NCBI RefSeq assembly: GCF_008369105.1 | Contig: NZ_VINQ01000025.1 | Location: 1-41,803 of the forward strand | Direction: 5' to 3' | DNA: 41,803 nucleotides | Source of the DNA: Aquicoccus porphyridii | GTDB lineage: Bacteria; Pseudomonadota; Alphaproteobacteria; Rhodobacterales; Rhodobacteraceae | Shown here: piece by piece, positions 24,751-36,948 of the stretch | Layout of the letters: every line of letters starts with the position of its first letter | Numbering within the stretch: the first letter of the stretch is position 1 | The notes under the pieces: model-generated | Databases searched by the model: none | Told to the model about the DNA's origin: nothing | The model's input: only the letters and a program-made list of their open reading frames with translations | Position numbers and translations under genes: made by a program

Positions 24751-25902
24751 TCAGCCTTGCGCCCCCGGCGTGGCAAGCGTCACCACCTCCCCCACGCCAT
24801 AGCCGTTGAACCGTGTCGCAATGGCCAGCGAATAGGCCCCCATGCCCTCGATCAGCACGAAATCGCCCTCCTGCACATCCCCCGGCAGGTTCAGCGGCTC
24901 GGGCAACCGGTCGAGACTGTCACAGGTCGGGCCAAACCCCACGCGCGGGCACGGCGCAGCCTCACGGGGCTGCCCGTCCGGCGCGAGAACCCGCAACCGC
25001 GTGTTCGGCCCGATATCGCGCAGCTCGGCCAGCCCGCCATAAAGCCCGTCATTGAGAAACACCGATCCGTCCCCGCGAATCGCCTTGATCCGCAGACCAA
25101 GCGTGAAACTCTCGGCCACCATCGCCCGCCCCGGCTCGCAAACAAGGCCCGGCGGCACATCAAAGGCCGCATCGGCCATCCCCCCGATCCGCGCGAAAAT
25201 CGCCTCAAGGTCCGGCGCCGCCCCGTCGCGATGCGACGCGAATCCGCCACCCACGTTGAGCCGGGCAAGGCGCACACCCGCCTGTCGCGCCACATCCGCC
25301 GCCGCGCCGATATAGGCGGCCCAGGCCTCGGGATCGGCGCATTGCGTGCCCGGGTGAAAGCAGATCGCGGGCTGAAAACCGCGCCGCGCCACCTCGGCCA
25401 ACAGCGCCGCGGCCGGCGCGGGGGCGAGCCCGAACTTCTCACCGAAATCGTAATGCGCGCCCTTCACCGGCAGGGCCAGGCGCACCGCCACCTCTTCGCC
25501 CGCGACCCGCGGCGCGCCGAGCTTGTCCAGTTCCGACAGGCAATCGACCGACCACGAGGCCACGCCCGCGCGCACCCCCTCGGCCACCTCGCCACGCGAA
25601 CGCACCGGGTTGTTGTAATGCAGATCAAGGCCCGCACCCGCATCGCGCACCAATGCGATCTCGGCCGGGCTCGCCACGTCGAACCCGCGCACACCCGAAG
25701 CCACCAGGTTATCCAGAACCTCGCGCGACGGGTTGGCCTTGACCGCATAGGTCACCATCCCGGGAAAGCCGCGCAGAAACCGCCGCGCCGTGGCTCCAAG
25801 CCGCGCCGGATCGAAGAACATCACCGGGTGGTCGGGCCGGGTGCGGGCCAGGTACAATGCCGGATCGCTATGGGAAGCCTGTGGATACATCGCGCGCCTC
25901 AT
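24751..25902 (-). CDS. Ornithine/diaminopimelate decarboxylase-family protein (fold III PLP)
   Basis: 383 aa. Pyridoxal phosphate is held by Lys55 in TYAVKANP. Other family marks are FDVASPAEI, HPGTQC, the phosphate-binding LNVGGGFASH, CEPGRAMVAES and VGFGPTCDSLD with the subunit-crossing active-site Cys. The size and the Cys-Asp motif fit alanine-racemase-fold ornithine (or lysine) decarboxylases, which make putrescine, more than diaminopimelate decarboxylase. Starts at 25902 or 25890 are both possible. It is divergent from an Lrp/AsnC regulator 96 bases away, the usual arrangement for a regulated amino-acid catabolic gene. Confidence 0.85.
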   Translation of the reverse strand: MRRAMYPQASHSDPALYLARTRPDHPVMFFDPARLGATARRFLRGFPGMVTYAVKANPSREVLDNLVASGVRGFDVASPAEIALVRDAGAGLDLHYNNPVRSRGEVAEGVRAGVASWSVDCLSELDKLGAPRVAGEEVAVRLALPVKGAHYDFGEKFGLAPAPAAALLAEVARRGFQPAICFHPGTQCADPEAWAAYIGAAADVARQAGVRLARLNVGGGFASHRDGAAPDLEAIFARIGGMADAAFDVPPGLVCEPGRAMVAESFTLGLRIKAIRGDGSVFLNDGLYGGLAELRDIGPNTRLRVLAPDGQPREAAPCPRVGFGPTCDSLDRLPEPLNLPGDVQEGDFVLIEGMGAYSLAIATRFNGYGVGEVVTLATPGAQG

Positions 25903-25963
25903 GGGTTGTTTTCACCCAGTATGTGCAGGCGCCAACCCGGAATCGCGCGTCAATACGGCGGGA

Positions 25964-25992
25964 TTGACTCTTTCTTTCGTCATATCGACAAT
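25964..25992 (+). promoter_or_regulatory. Promoter of the Lrp/AsnC gene, apparently leaderless
   Basis: TTGACT (25964-25969), a 17-base spacer, and GACAAT (25987-25992). A start site about seven bases after the -10 would coincide with the ATG at 25999. No Shine-Dalgarno-like sequence precedes that ATG, which fits a leaderless transcript. Confidence 0.55.
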
Positions 25993-25998
25993 CATCTC

Positions 25999-26433
25999 AT
26001 GCAAACTGACGAAACAGACGAAGCGCTTCTTGCGCTGCTTGCCGACAATGCCCGCCTGCCCGTGGCCATGCTCGCGCGCCGCCTCGGGATCGCGCGCACC
26101 ACCGTTCAGGCCCGGCTCGACCGGCTGGAAAATGCGGGCGTGATCGCGGGTTACACCCTGCGCCGCGGACGCGAGGCCCGCCCGATGATCCGCGCCACGG
26201 CCCTCATCATGATCGAGCCACGCCGCCAGCCCGAGGTGCTGGCACGGCTCAGATCGCTTCCGGCGGTGATCGAGGTCCACACCACGTCAGGCCGGTTCGA
26301 CCTCATCGCGACGCTCACCGCCACCACCACGGAAGAGCTTGATGACACGCTCGACCGCATCGCCGAAGCCAAGGGCGTGCGTGGCTCCGAAAGCCTCGTT
26401 CACCTTTCGACCAAGATCGACCGGCGGCGTTAG
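25999..26433 (+). CDS. Lrp/AsnC-family transcriptional regulator
   Basis: 144 aa. An N-terminal winged helix-turn-helix (about 4-55; ARLPVAMLARRLGIARTTVQ) is followed by the RAM/AsnC ligand-binding domain (about 65-140; with SGRFDLIATL). These proteins form octamers that bind amino acids. Divergent placement beside the decarboxylase makes that gene the likely target, with ornithine or a related amino acid as a possible effector; this is inference. No ribosome binding site is seen. It is convergent with the amidase gene. Confidence 0.9.
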   Translation: MQTDETDEALLALLADNARLPVAMLARRLGIARTTVQARLDRLENAGVIAGYTLRRGREARPMIRATALIMIEPRRQPEVLARLRSLPAVIEVHTTSGRFDLIATLTATTTEELDDTLDRIAEAKGVRGSESLVHLSTKIDRRR

Positions 26434-26522
26434 TATTTGCGGTTCTTTTCCGGGTTCGCGTCTGCGCTGCCCGGGCCGCAATGCGCCCCGGACGGGATAG
26501 GTTCGACAAGGCAAGGCCCGTT

Positions 26523-27926
26523 TTAGCGCGGATCAATCGGCCCAAGATCAAGCGCCAGCTCCCGCTCGATCGCTTCGGCCACATCGAGGCAGATCACGTC
26601 ATCCATCCGGTCGCCGACCACCTGCACCCCGAGCGGGATCGGCGCCGCGTCCAGCGTGCGCACCGTCGCCGCGGGCAGACCCAGGAGGTTGCCGACATGC
26701 ATGAACCGCTGCGCCTTCATGATCCCGGGCACGGATTCGGGCTCCTCGAAATCCTGGTCCGCCCGCATCGGCGGCAGGCTCGAAACCGGCATGATCAACG
26801 CATCGACATAATCGAACATCCGCGCCCATTCGCGCTGAATGGTCAACCGCCGCGCCTGCGCCTGCAAAAGCCCCGCAACATCCTGCGGCGGATAAAGCTC
26901 CAGCATCGTGTCGATCAACCCGTTGACCGCCTCGGACCCCATCTTGCGGATGCTCTCAAGCATCATCACCTTGATCTCGGTGTTGAGCAGCAGGCCCCAG
27001 GTCTGAGCGGCCTCGGCGGCCATCGGCGGCGTGACCTCGACCGGCTCGTATCCTGCCTGTTTCGCCGCGCCCACCGCGGCCTCGACCGCGCGGGCCACAT
27101 CGGAATCAACCCCGTCGCCGAACGGATCGACACACCAGCCGACCCGCCGCGGGCTGTCCTCGCGCGCCCGCCCGCTGTCGGGGGCCGCGTTCCACAGCGG
27201 ATCATCCGATGAGCGCCGCCGCAACACGTCATACGAAAGGCGCACATCACCCATGCTGCGCGCGATCACGCCCTGAACGCTCATCGACTGCAACAGCGGC
27301 GGGCGCTCGGCCGGGGCCGACGGGTTGAACGCGGGCACCCGCCCCATCGACGGGCGCAGCGTTGCACCCCCCACGCAATAGGCCGGATAACGCAGGCTCC
27401 CGCCCAGGTCGTTGCCGTGCGCCATCACCCCCATGCCACAGGCCACCGCCGACGAGGCCCCGCCGGACGATCCGCCCGAGGTCAGCCCCTTGTCCCACGG
27501 GTTGAGCGTGCGCCCCCAGATCGGGTTGGAGGTAAAGAACCGCAGGCTGAATTCCGGCGTCGATGTCCGCCCGATCACCACCGCGCCGCCCGCACGCATG
27601 TTGCGCACCACCGGCGCATCGCGTTCGCAAATCGCCTCGTTCAGCGCCGGAATCCCGTTGGGGTTGGTGTGCCCCTCGAAATCGACATTGGTCTTGATCG
27701 TCACCGGCAGCCCCCAGAGCGCGGGCAAGTCCTTTGGCCGGTTGGCGTCCATCTCCTCGGCCTGCGCCATCGCCGCCTCGTCCAGCGGATCGACAACCGC
27801 GCGCAGCCCCGGCTCGCAGTCCGCCACCCGGTCCAGATGCGCCCGCGTCACCTCGGCCACCTTCACATCGCCCTTGGCCAGCGCCTTCGCGGTCTCCACC
27901 GCACTCCACCTGATGATCTCGTCCAT
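26523..27926 (-). CDS. Amidase (amidase-signature family)
   Basis: 467 aa. The Ser-cisSer-Lys triad is readable as Lys78 (VTIKTN), Ser153 (TSGGSSGGASS) and Ser177 (GNDLGGSLRYPA); the 24-residue spacing of the two serines matches the family. It hydrolyses carboxylic amides; the substrate is unknown. It is not a GatA, as the tRNA-amidotransferase partners are absent. ATG 27926 has AGGGAG upstream; residues encoded before it look non-coding. It lies 82 bases after zntB on the same strand and may be co-transcribed. Confidence 0.88.
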   Translation of the reverse strand: MDEIIRWSAVETAKALAKGDVKVAEVTRAHLDRVADCEPGLRAVVDPLDEAAMAQAEEMDANRPKDLPALWGLPVTIKTNVDFEGHTNPNGIPALNEAICERDAPVVRNMRAGGAVVIGRTSTPEFSLRFFTSNPIWGRTLNPWDKGLTSGGSSGGASSAVACGMGVMAHGNDLGGSLRYPAYCVGGATLRPSMGRVPAFNPSAPAERPPLLQSMSVQGVIARSMGDVRLSYDVLRRRSSDDPLWNAAPDSGRAREDSPRRVGWCVDPFGDGVDSDVARAVEAAVGAAKQAGYEPVEVTPPMAAEAAQTWGLLLNTEIKVMMLESIRKMGSEAVNGLIDTMLELYPPQDVAGLLQAQARRLTIQREWARMFDYVDALIMPVSSLPPMRADQDFEEPESVPGIMKAQRFMHVGNLLGLPAATVRTLDAAPIPLGVQVVGDRMDDVICLDVAEAIERELALDLGPIDPR

Positions 27927-28008
27927 GTCGCTCTCCCTTCGGTTGGGCATAGCTAAGCATGCCCCTCCCCGAACCGTAAACATCTAGTCACGCGCCCCCG
28001 GCGGAACG

Positions 28009-29001
28009 TCACGGCAAACCGGACGCCTTCCCCCGGCCCTTCCCGATCAACCCCATCCGCCGGAACAGCCACAACTGGAACGCCACGACCACGCCCAGGA
28101 ACCCGCACACCGCCCAGAAGGCCCAGCCGGTTTCCGCCCCCGGAATGCCGCCCACGTTGATCCCCAACAGCCCGGTAATCAGCCCCAGCGGCAGGAAAAG
28201 CGCCGCCACCACCGACAGGATCAGCATCTGCCGGTTCATCGCCTCGGCGCGCGCGTCCATGATCTGGTCATGCACCACCTGCGCCCGGTCGCGAATCGCG
28301 TCGAGTTCCTCGGCCAGCCGGGTCACCCGCTCGGTCGCCTCGCGCAGCCGCCCCCGCCCGGCCCGGTGCAGCCACGGCGCATCCTCGATCTCGAGCGTGG
28401 TCAAGGCATCGCGCTGCGGGAACATGTAGCGGCGGAGCACGATCGCCATCCGCCGCACATCGGCCAGGTCGCCGCGTTGCACGTGGTCCTGCCCCACGAG
28501 CACCTGATCCTCCAGGTCGTCGATCCGCTCATTGAGCGCCATCACCACCGGCTCGGCCCGGTCGGCCAGCCGCAGCGCGATCCGCGCGATCAATTCGCCG
28601 GGGCTGTCCGCCGCCTGTCCACCCTGGTGCTCCGTCACGATGTCGCGCATCGCGTAAAGCGGGCGACGCTGAAGCGTGACGACAAGCCGCTCCGACAGGT
28701 AGCTGCGCAGCGACACCATGTCCTCGGGCTCCGCCCCGGGCGTGAGATTCACCCCCCGCAGGTTCAAAAGGATCGTATCCTCGTGCACCGTGCAGCGCGG
28801 CCGCGTCTCCTCGGCGGTCAGCGCCGCCACCGCCAGCGGGTCAAGCCCCGACGCCTTGACCCAACCGTCGATCTCGCCCGCCAGCCCCGAAAGGTGCAGC
28901 CACAGAACCCCCTCACCAGCCGCATCCGCGATAACCTCGGGAAAGGCGATCTCCTCCGCCCCGCCCCGCCCGTCGAGCCGGAGTGCCACTCTGTCGCTCA
29001 T
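28009..29001 (-). CDS. zntB: Zinc transporter ZntB (CorA superfamily)
   Basis: 330 aa. A large cytoplasmic N-terminal domain (about 1-255) with a long helix is followed by two transmembrane helices at the C-terminus. The pore signature is Gly280-Ile281-Asn282 (TGLLGINVGGIPG) rather than the usual GMN. The GIN form with VGGIPG is characteristic of ZntB-like members of alphaproteobacteria. It is a pentameric cation channel/transporter probably handling Zn2+, though CorA-type Mg2+ transport cannot be excluded. ATG 29001 begins MSDRVALRLDG. It is divergent from valS. Confidence 0.88.
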   Translation of the reverse strand: MSDRVALRLDGRGGAEEIAFPEVIADAAGEGVLWLHLSGLAGEIDGWVKASGLDPLAVAALTAEETRPRCTVHEDTILLNLRGVNLTPGAEPEDMVSLRSYLSERLVVTLQRRPLYAMRDIVTEHQGGQAADSPGELIARIALRLADRAEPVVMALNERIDDLEDQVLVGQDHVQRGDLADVRRMAIVLRRYMFPQRDALTTLEIEDAPWLHRAGRGRLREATERVTRLAEELDAIRDRAQVVHDQIMDARAEAMNRQMLILSVVAALFLPLGLITGLLGINVGGIPGAETGWAFWAVCGFLGVVVAFQLWLFRRMGLIGKGRGKASGLP

Positions 29002-29109
29002 CGCCTGCCTTCCTTTCCGCGGGCAAAAAGGCCCTTCCCGCTTTCCCTTTGCGCCCTCATTAGATAGAGGAAACCGAAACCGCACCCGGATCAAGCAGGA
29101 CCATTCATC

Positions 29110-32259
<3,150 letters not shown>

Positions 32260-32267
32260 CACCCGGG

Positions 32268-32319
32268 CTTCATCTTGCCGGAAATACTCCACGGGGGTCC
32301 GGGGGTGTGAAACCCCCGG
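32268..32319 (-). terminator. Terminator between valS and the crotonase gene
   Basis: On the minus strand CCGGGGGT-ttcac-ACCCCCGG (32319-32299) is followed by GTATTTCCGGCAAGATGAAG (32287-32268), the same tail motif as at 15811. It is about 155 bases downstream of the crotonase stop and immediately beyond the valS stop, so it may serve both strands. Confidence 0.7.
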
Positions 32320-32473
32320 TCCTGCCCGACCGGTCACGCAACGCACGGTGCGTTAACGGATTTCCGGGCCCCCCGGCACCGCCCACAGGGGGTGCACGCC
32401 TGGCAGCCGGACAACAGCCGGGATTCACCCCCCGATTTTCCGGGTGAAACCCCGCGTTAACCCCACCGCGCGG

Positions 32474-33265
32474 TCAGGTGAATTTCGGGTCGCGCCGGGC
32501 CATGTTGGCCGCGATCACCTCCATCTGGTGCGGCTTGCCGATCAGGTCCGCCTGCTCCCGGCTCTCGGCCAGAAGCACCGCATCCTCGCCCGCATCCCCC
32601 TCGGCCACGGCGATCAACCGCTTGGCCGCGCGGATCGCGCTCGGGCTCTTTTTCGCAATCAGTTCAGCCATTTGCCGCGCCTGCGTCAACGGATCATCGG
32701 CAATCTCGCTGACCATTCCCCAGCCCAATGCCTGATCCGCCGTCACCTCCTCGCCGGTATAGGTCAGCCGCCGGATCACGTCCGAGCGCATCAGGCGCGG
32801 CATCAACACCATGCCCCCCATATCCGGCACCAGCCCCCATTTCATCTCCATCACCGACAACCGCGTCCCCGGATGCGCCACCCGCAAATCCGCCCCCAAC
32901 GCCAGTTGCAACCCGGCCCCGAAAACCACCCCGTGAAGCGCCGCGATCACCGGCACCGGCACCCGCCGCCAGACCAGTGCAACCTCCTGATAAAGATTGG
33001 TGTTTTTCCCCTCCAGCCGCGGCATGATCGCGGCTTCCGGGTCACCTCCAGCAAGTGCCGCAAAGCTCGCCACATCGAGCCCGGCACAGAACGCCCGACC
33101 CTCGCCCGACAGCACCACGGCACGGATATCCGCGTCATCACACAGCGCCTCACCCGCCGCCACGATCGCCTCGGCCATCGCGGCATCAACCCCGTTCATC
33201 TTCTCCCCCCGCGTGAGCGTCACATGGGCGACATGATCCCTGATTTCCGTTGTCACGCGAGCCAT
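32474..33265 (-). CDS. Enoyl-CoA hydratase/isomerase (crotonase family)
   Basis: 263 aa. Oxyanion-hole segments GRAFCAGLD (about 57-64) and HGVVFGAGLQLALGAD are present. Of the two catalytic glutamates of enoyl-CoA hydratase, the second is kept (Glu140, VMEMKWGLVPDMGG), while the first is replaced by Gln120. One-glutamate members are often isomerases or other crotonase reactions, so hydratase activity is uncertain. ATG 33265 is chosen because GGGAGG lies seven bases upstream; the ATG at 33271 almost touches that site. It is divergent from the aminotransferase gene. Confidence 0.87.
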   Translation of the reverse strand: MARVTTEIRDHVAHVTLTRGEKMNGVDAAMAEAIVAAGEALCDDADIRAVVLSGEGRAFCAGLDVASFAALAGGDPEAAIMPRLEGKNTNLYQEVALVWRRVPVPVIAALHGVVFGAGLQLALGADLRVAHPGTRLSVMEMKWGLVPDMGGMVLMPRLMRSDVIRRLTYTGEEVTADQALGWGMVSEIADDPLTQARQMAELIAKKSPSAIRAAKRLIAVAEGDAGEDAVLLAESREQADLIGKPHQMEVIAANMARRDPKFT

Positions 33266-33453
33266 CGGCATTCCTCCCTGGATTTCCGCGCCAGATTGCC
33301 CCGCCCGCCCCCGGCTGAGAACCCCTGACCCTGCGGCACACCCCGTCCGCCCCACCCGTCAAGCCTTTGGTAACACCTTGGCGCCATACTCTGCGCCACC
33401 CGGGCCGCATTCCCCATCTTGCCGTGCCCGGCGCATCCGGGTTAACTCGCGCC

Positions 33454-34563
33454 ATGACACATGGACCGCGCCTGACCCGCCTTGCCCAATCCCTGCCCGC
33501 CACTGTGCCCTTTGTTGGCCCCGAGGCGCAGGAACGCACCCGCGGTGCCGCATTCGCCGCGCGCATCGGTGCCAATGAAAACGTTTTCGGCCCCTCACCC
33601 AAGGCGATCAAAGCCATGCAGCGTACAGCCAGTGAAATCTGGATGTATGGCGATCCCGAAAGCCATGACCTGCGCGCAGCACTCGCCCGTCACCACGGCG
33701 TGACACCCGAAAACATCATGGTCGGCGAAGGCATTGACGGGCTTCTGGGCTATCTCGCCCGCCTCACGATTGAGTCCGGCGACCGCGTCATCACCTCCGA
33801 CGGCGCCTACCCCACGTTCAACTACCACGTTGCAGGTTTCGGTGGTGAGCTTGTCAAACTCCCCTATCGCGACGATCGCGAAGACCTGCCCGCCCTGCTC
33901 GAAAAGGCCGCCGAGACACAGGCGAAACTGGTCTATTTCGCCAATCCCGACAACCCGATGGGCACCTGGACCGAGGGGGCCGAGATCGAGGCCGCGCTCG
34001 ATTCGACCCCCGAGGGCACGCTCCTGATCCTCGACGAGGCCTATGTCGAATTCGCCCCCGCCGGAATCGCGCCACGGATCGACATCGACGATCCGCGCGT
34101 CGTGCGGATGCGCACCTTTTCAAAGGCTTACGGCATGGCCGGGGCGCGCGTTGGCTATGCGATGGGGGCTGCCCCCTTGATCAATTCCTTCAACAAGATC
34201 CGCAATCATTTCGGCATGAACCGCACCGCACAGGCGGGCGCGCTGGCCGCGCTCGACGATCCGCAATACCTCGCCCAGACCATTGCCGACGTGGCCCATG
34301 CCCGGGATGAAATCACCCGTATCGCCACCGCGAACGGGCTCACCGCGTTGCCCTCGGCCACCAATTTCGTGGCCGTCGATTGCGGCGCCGACGGTGCCTT
34401 CGCCAAATCGGTTCTGGATCAGCTCGTCGCGCGGGGCATCTTCGTGCGCATGCCCTTCGCCGCCCCCGGCAACCGCTGCATCCGGATAAGCTGCGGCCGC
34501 CCCGCCGACCTGGCCCTGCTCGAAGAAACCCTGCCCAAGGCCCTCGCCGCCGCCCGGGGCTGA
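33454..34563 (+). CDS. HisC-like class I/II aminotransferase
   Basis: 369 aa fold-I PLP enzyme. Pyridoxal phosphate is bound by Lys224 (TFSKAYGMAGARVGYA). Asn164 (ANPDNPMG), Asp194 and Tyr197 (ILDEAYVEF) and the C-terminal Arg region RISCGRP are as in histidinol-phosphate aminotransferases. It may serve histidine or aromatic amino acid biosynthesis, but no his or aro gene is near, so it is left unnamed. ATG 33454 begins MTHGPRLTRLA; residues upstream are atypical. The small membrane-protein gene follows after 59 bases. Confidence 0.87.
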   Translation: MTHGPRLTRLAQSLPATVPFVGPEAQERTRGAAFAARIGANENVFGPSPKAIKAMQRTASEIWMYGDPESHDLRAALARHHGVTPENIMVGEGIDGLLGYLARLTIESGDRVITSDGAYPTFNYHVAGFGGELVKLPYRDDREDLPALLEKAAETQAKLVYFANPDNPMGTWTEGAEIEAALDSTPEGTLLILDEAYVEFAPAGIAPRIDIDDPRVVRMRTFSKAYGMAGARVGYAMGAAPLINSFNKIRNHFGMNRTAQAGALAALDDPQYLAQTIADVAHARDEITRIATANGLTALPSATNFVAVDCGADGAFAKSVLDQLVARGIFVRMPFAAPGNRCIRISCGRPADLALLEETLPKALAAARG

Positions 34564-34622
34564 CACGATCTTTACCGCCTGTTTGTCTTTTCCGCGCTAC
34601 ACTGCCCGGGAAAGGAATCGCG

Positions 34623-34823
34623 ATGCAGAACGCCAACCGCGCAGCACCGGACTACTCCACCCCCGCGCTCGTCATGGCGCTGGTCAATCTCCTGTGGTCC
34701 TTCATGCTGATCTGGGCCAGCCTCGGCTTGCCCGCCGTGCTCGTTCTTGCGGTGCTGCTGAACTACCTGATTTCCCGGCTGGGCCATCATCGCACGCGAC
34801 GGGCTGACGATCCCACGAACTGA
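34623..34823 (+). CDS. Small membrane protein, unknown function
   Basis: 66 aa. A short polar N-terminus, a hydrophobic stretch of about 35 residues that could form one or two helices (ALVNLLWSFMLIWASL and PAVLVLAVLLNYLISRL), and a basic tail (GHHRTRRAD). AAGGAA at a good distance supports the ATG. No family recognised. It follows the aminotransferase on the same strand. Confidence 0.65.
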   Translation: MQNANRAAPDYSTPALVMALVNLLWSFMLIWASLGLPAVLVLAVLLNYLISRLGHHRTRRADDPTN

Positions 34824-34830
34824 CCACGCC

Positions 34831-34851
34831 TCTTTCTTGGGAAAAATACTC
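34831..34851 (-). terminator. Shared gene-end motif after the class V aminotransferase
   Basis: On the minus strand GTATTTTTCCCAAGAAAGA lies 38 bases after the aminotransferase stop, nearly identical to the copy at 24697. A small palindrome CCTGCGCGCAGG precedes it. Confidence 0.5.
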
Positions 34852-34888
34852 GAATCCCCGCCCCCCTGCGCGCAGGACCAAAGCGGAG

Positions 34889-36091
34889 TCAGCCCTCCAC
34901 CCGTGCCAATTCCGCCGCCGCCGCCGCAAGCGCCCCGCCGCCGCGCGGAATGTCCAGCGCCGCAAAACCAGCCTCGACCCCGCCCAAAAGGCCCATGATC
35001 ATCTGCGTATTCACATGGCCCATATGGCCCATCCGGAAAAAGCCCTCGCCCTTCTCGTCCCCCGGCTCCGACATGCCCAGACCAATGCCCAGCGTCAGCC
35101 CCGCATGATCCTGAACCCATCGGCGCAAGCGCGGCCCGTGTGGCAGGCCGATACGCAAGGCCGTGACCGCATGCGACCGATGCGCCCGGTCACGGATGTT
35201 GAGGGTGAGCGGCCCCTCCTGCCCCCAGGCTTCACAGGCCGCCCAGATCGCGCGCGCATTGCGCGCATGCCGGGCCCAGATCGCCTCGATCCCCTCCTCG
35301 CGAATCATGTTCAGCGCCTCGCGCAATGCAAAGAGGTGATGCGTCGGCGCGGTGCCGCCGAAATACTGGTAATAGATCTCGGGATTCGCCCGTGGCCCCC
35401 AATCCCAATACCGGCTGACCCGCTCGACCCGCGCCCGCGCCTTGATGGCGCGGTCATTGAAGAACACGAACCCCAGTCCCGGCGGCACCATCAGCCCCTT
35501 CTGGCTCGCTGTCACGGCCACATCGACGCCCCAGTCGTCCATCTCGAACCGGTCACACCCCATCGAGGCGATACAATCGGCCATCAGGATCGCACCATGC
35601 CCCGCCGCGTCAATCGCTGCGCGCAAACCCGCCATGTCGTTGCGAACGCTTGACGAAGTGTCCACGTGGGTCGCGATCACCGCCTTGATCCGGCCCTCAT
35701 GATCGGCGCGCAGCGCCTCTTCCACCCGGTTCGGATCAAGCGGGCGAGAGGTTCCAAAATCAATCATCTCGACCCCGGCACCCAGCCCCTCGGCCATTTC
35801 GGCCCAACCATGGCCAAAACGCCCGGTCGCAGGCATCAGCACCCGGTCGCCCGGATTGAGCACATTGGCCAACGCCGCCTCCCACGCGCCATGGCCGTTC
35901 GAGATATAGATCGCCGCGTGGCCTTCGGTCCGCGCCACGTATTTCAGATCGGGGATAAGCGTGGCCGTCATCTCGTGCAGCGCGCCCTCATAGATGTTCG
36001 GCGCCGGACGGTGCATCGCGGCAAGCACCCTGTCAGGCATCACCGAAGGCCCTGGAATGGCAAGGTATTCACGACCACCAGTATCTGACAT
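34889..36091 (-). CDS. Class V aminotransferase (serine-glyoxylate / alanine-glyoxylate type)
   Basis: 400 aa PLP enzyme. Lys198 in TASQKGLMVPPGLGF binds the cofactor. N-terminal GPSVMPDRVLAAM, the YISNGHGAWEAA loop and the C-terminal FFRMGHMGHVN are typical of serine-glyoxylate aminotransferases, which work in the methylotrophic serine cycle and in photorespiration-like glyoxylate use. No other serine-cycle gene is near, and alanine or aspartate could be the donor. AGGAG nine bases before the ATG fixes the start. It is divergent from the phosphatase-exporter pair. Confidence 0.88.
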   Translation of the reverse strand: MSDTGGREYLAIPGPSVMPDRVLAAMHRPAPNIYEGALHEMTATLIPDLKYVARTEGHAAIYISNGHGAWEAALANVLNPGDRVLMPATGRFGHGWAEMAEGLGAGVEMIDFGTSRPLDPNRVEEALRADHEGRIKAVIATHVDTSSSVRNDMAGLRAAIDAAGHGAILMADCIASMGCDRFEMDDWGVDVAVTASQKGLMVPPGLGFVFFNDRAIKARARVERVSRYWDWGPRANPEIYYQYFGGTAPTHHLFALREALNMIREEGIEAIWARHARNARAIWAACEAWGQEGPLTLNIRDRAHRSHAVTALRIGLPHGPRLRRWVQDHAGLTLGIGLGMSEPGDEKGEGFFRMGHMGHVNTQMIMGLLGGVEAGFAALDIPRGGGALAAAAAELARVEG

Positions 36092-36246
36092 CTTGGGATT
36101 CTCCTGATATGCCGCGCGACATTAGCCGCTGCCCGACCGGCGTCAATCCCGATCCACCCCCGATCCATCGTCGCGACGGCCTGCCTTGCCACATCGCCGC
36201 CCCTTGTCTACATGGGGCCTGACCGGGGCCGACACTTGGCCAATGA

Positions 36247-36948
36247 ATGGACGGAACGCCGCGCATGACGCCGATCGCAAAATTCCACACCTGGCGTCGA
36301 AACCTGCGCGATGGTCTCAAGGTCAATACCCTCGCCACCGCCGAAGACCGCCGCAAGGCCCACCGCTACATGCTCTGGATCGACCACGAGATCCTGCGCA
36401 TCCCCTGGGCCAACTTTGCGCAGGTCGCACCCGGCGTCTATCGTTCGAACCAACCGACCCGCGCGCGGCTCGAAAGATACGCGGCGCGCGGCATCAAGAC
36501 GATCCTGTTCCTGCGCGCCACATCGCCCGTCCCGCCTTATCTCTTTGCCAGGGAAAACTGCGCGGCACTCGGCCTCACTCTGGTCGAGCGCAGCCTCTCG
36601 GCCCGCTCGGCCCCCAAGCGCGAAAGGCTCATGGACCTGATCGAGACCTTTCCAACGCTGGAAAAACCCTTTCTCATGCATTGCAAATCCGGCGCCGACC
36701 GGGCCAGCCTCGCCTCGGTCATCTGGCTTCTGACCCAGGAGGGGGCGAGCATCGCGCAGGCCCGCAAGATGCTCAGCCCCCGTTTCATTCATTTCAAATG
36801 GACGAAAACGGGAATTCTCGATTACATGCTCGACACTTATGAGGCGCGCACCGCCCGCGCGCCGATCGGCTTCGCCGAGTGGGTGGCCACCGAGTATGAC
36901 GCCGACGCCCTTCAGGCCGGGTTCGACAACAAGGTGACCCCGAGATGA
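36247..36948 (+). CDS. Protein tyrosine / dual-specificity phosphatase
   Basis: 233 aa. The CX5R loop is HCKSGADR with Cys146 and Arg152. VAPGVYRSNQP and TILFLR upstream match the bacterial DSP-like phosphatase family. Either a phosphoprotein or a phosphorylated lipid/sugar could be the substrate. It overlaps the following ABC exporter gene by four bases (ATGA), a pairing that suggests a shared role in envelope lipid or polysaccharide handling. ATG 36247 or 36265 are both possible; neither has a strong ribosome site. Confidence 0.85.
   Translation: MDGTPRMTPIAKFHTWRRNLRDGLKVNTLATAEDRRKAHRYMLWIDHEILRIPWANFAQVAPGVYRSNQPTRARLERYAARGIKTILFLRATSPVPPYLFARENCAALGLTLVERSLSARSAPKRERLMDLIETFPTLEKPFLMHCKSGADRASLASVIWLLTQEGASIAQARKMLSPRFIHFKWTKTGILDYMLDTYEARTARAPIGFAEWVATEYDADALQAGFDNKVTPR

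Noticed and set aside
22611-24809. Long plus-strand frame antisense to the CoxL-like gene
   Set aside because: Arg/His/Pro-rich shadow of a clear enzyme gene on the other strand.
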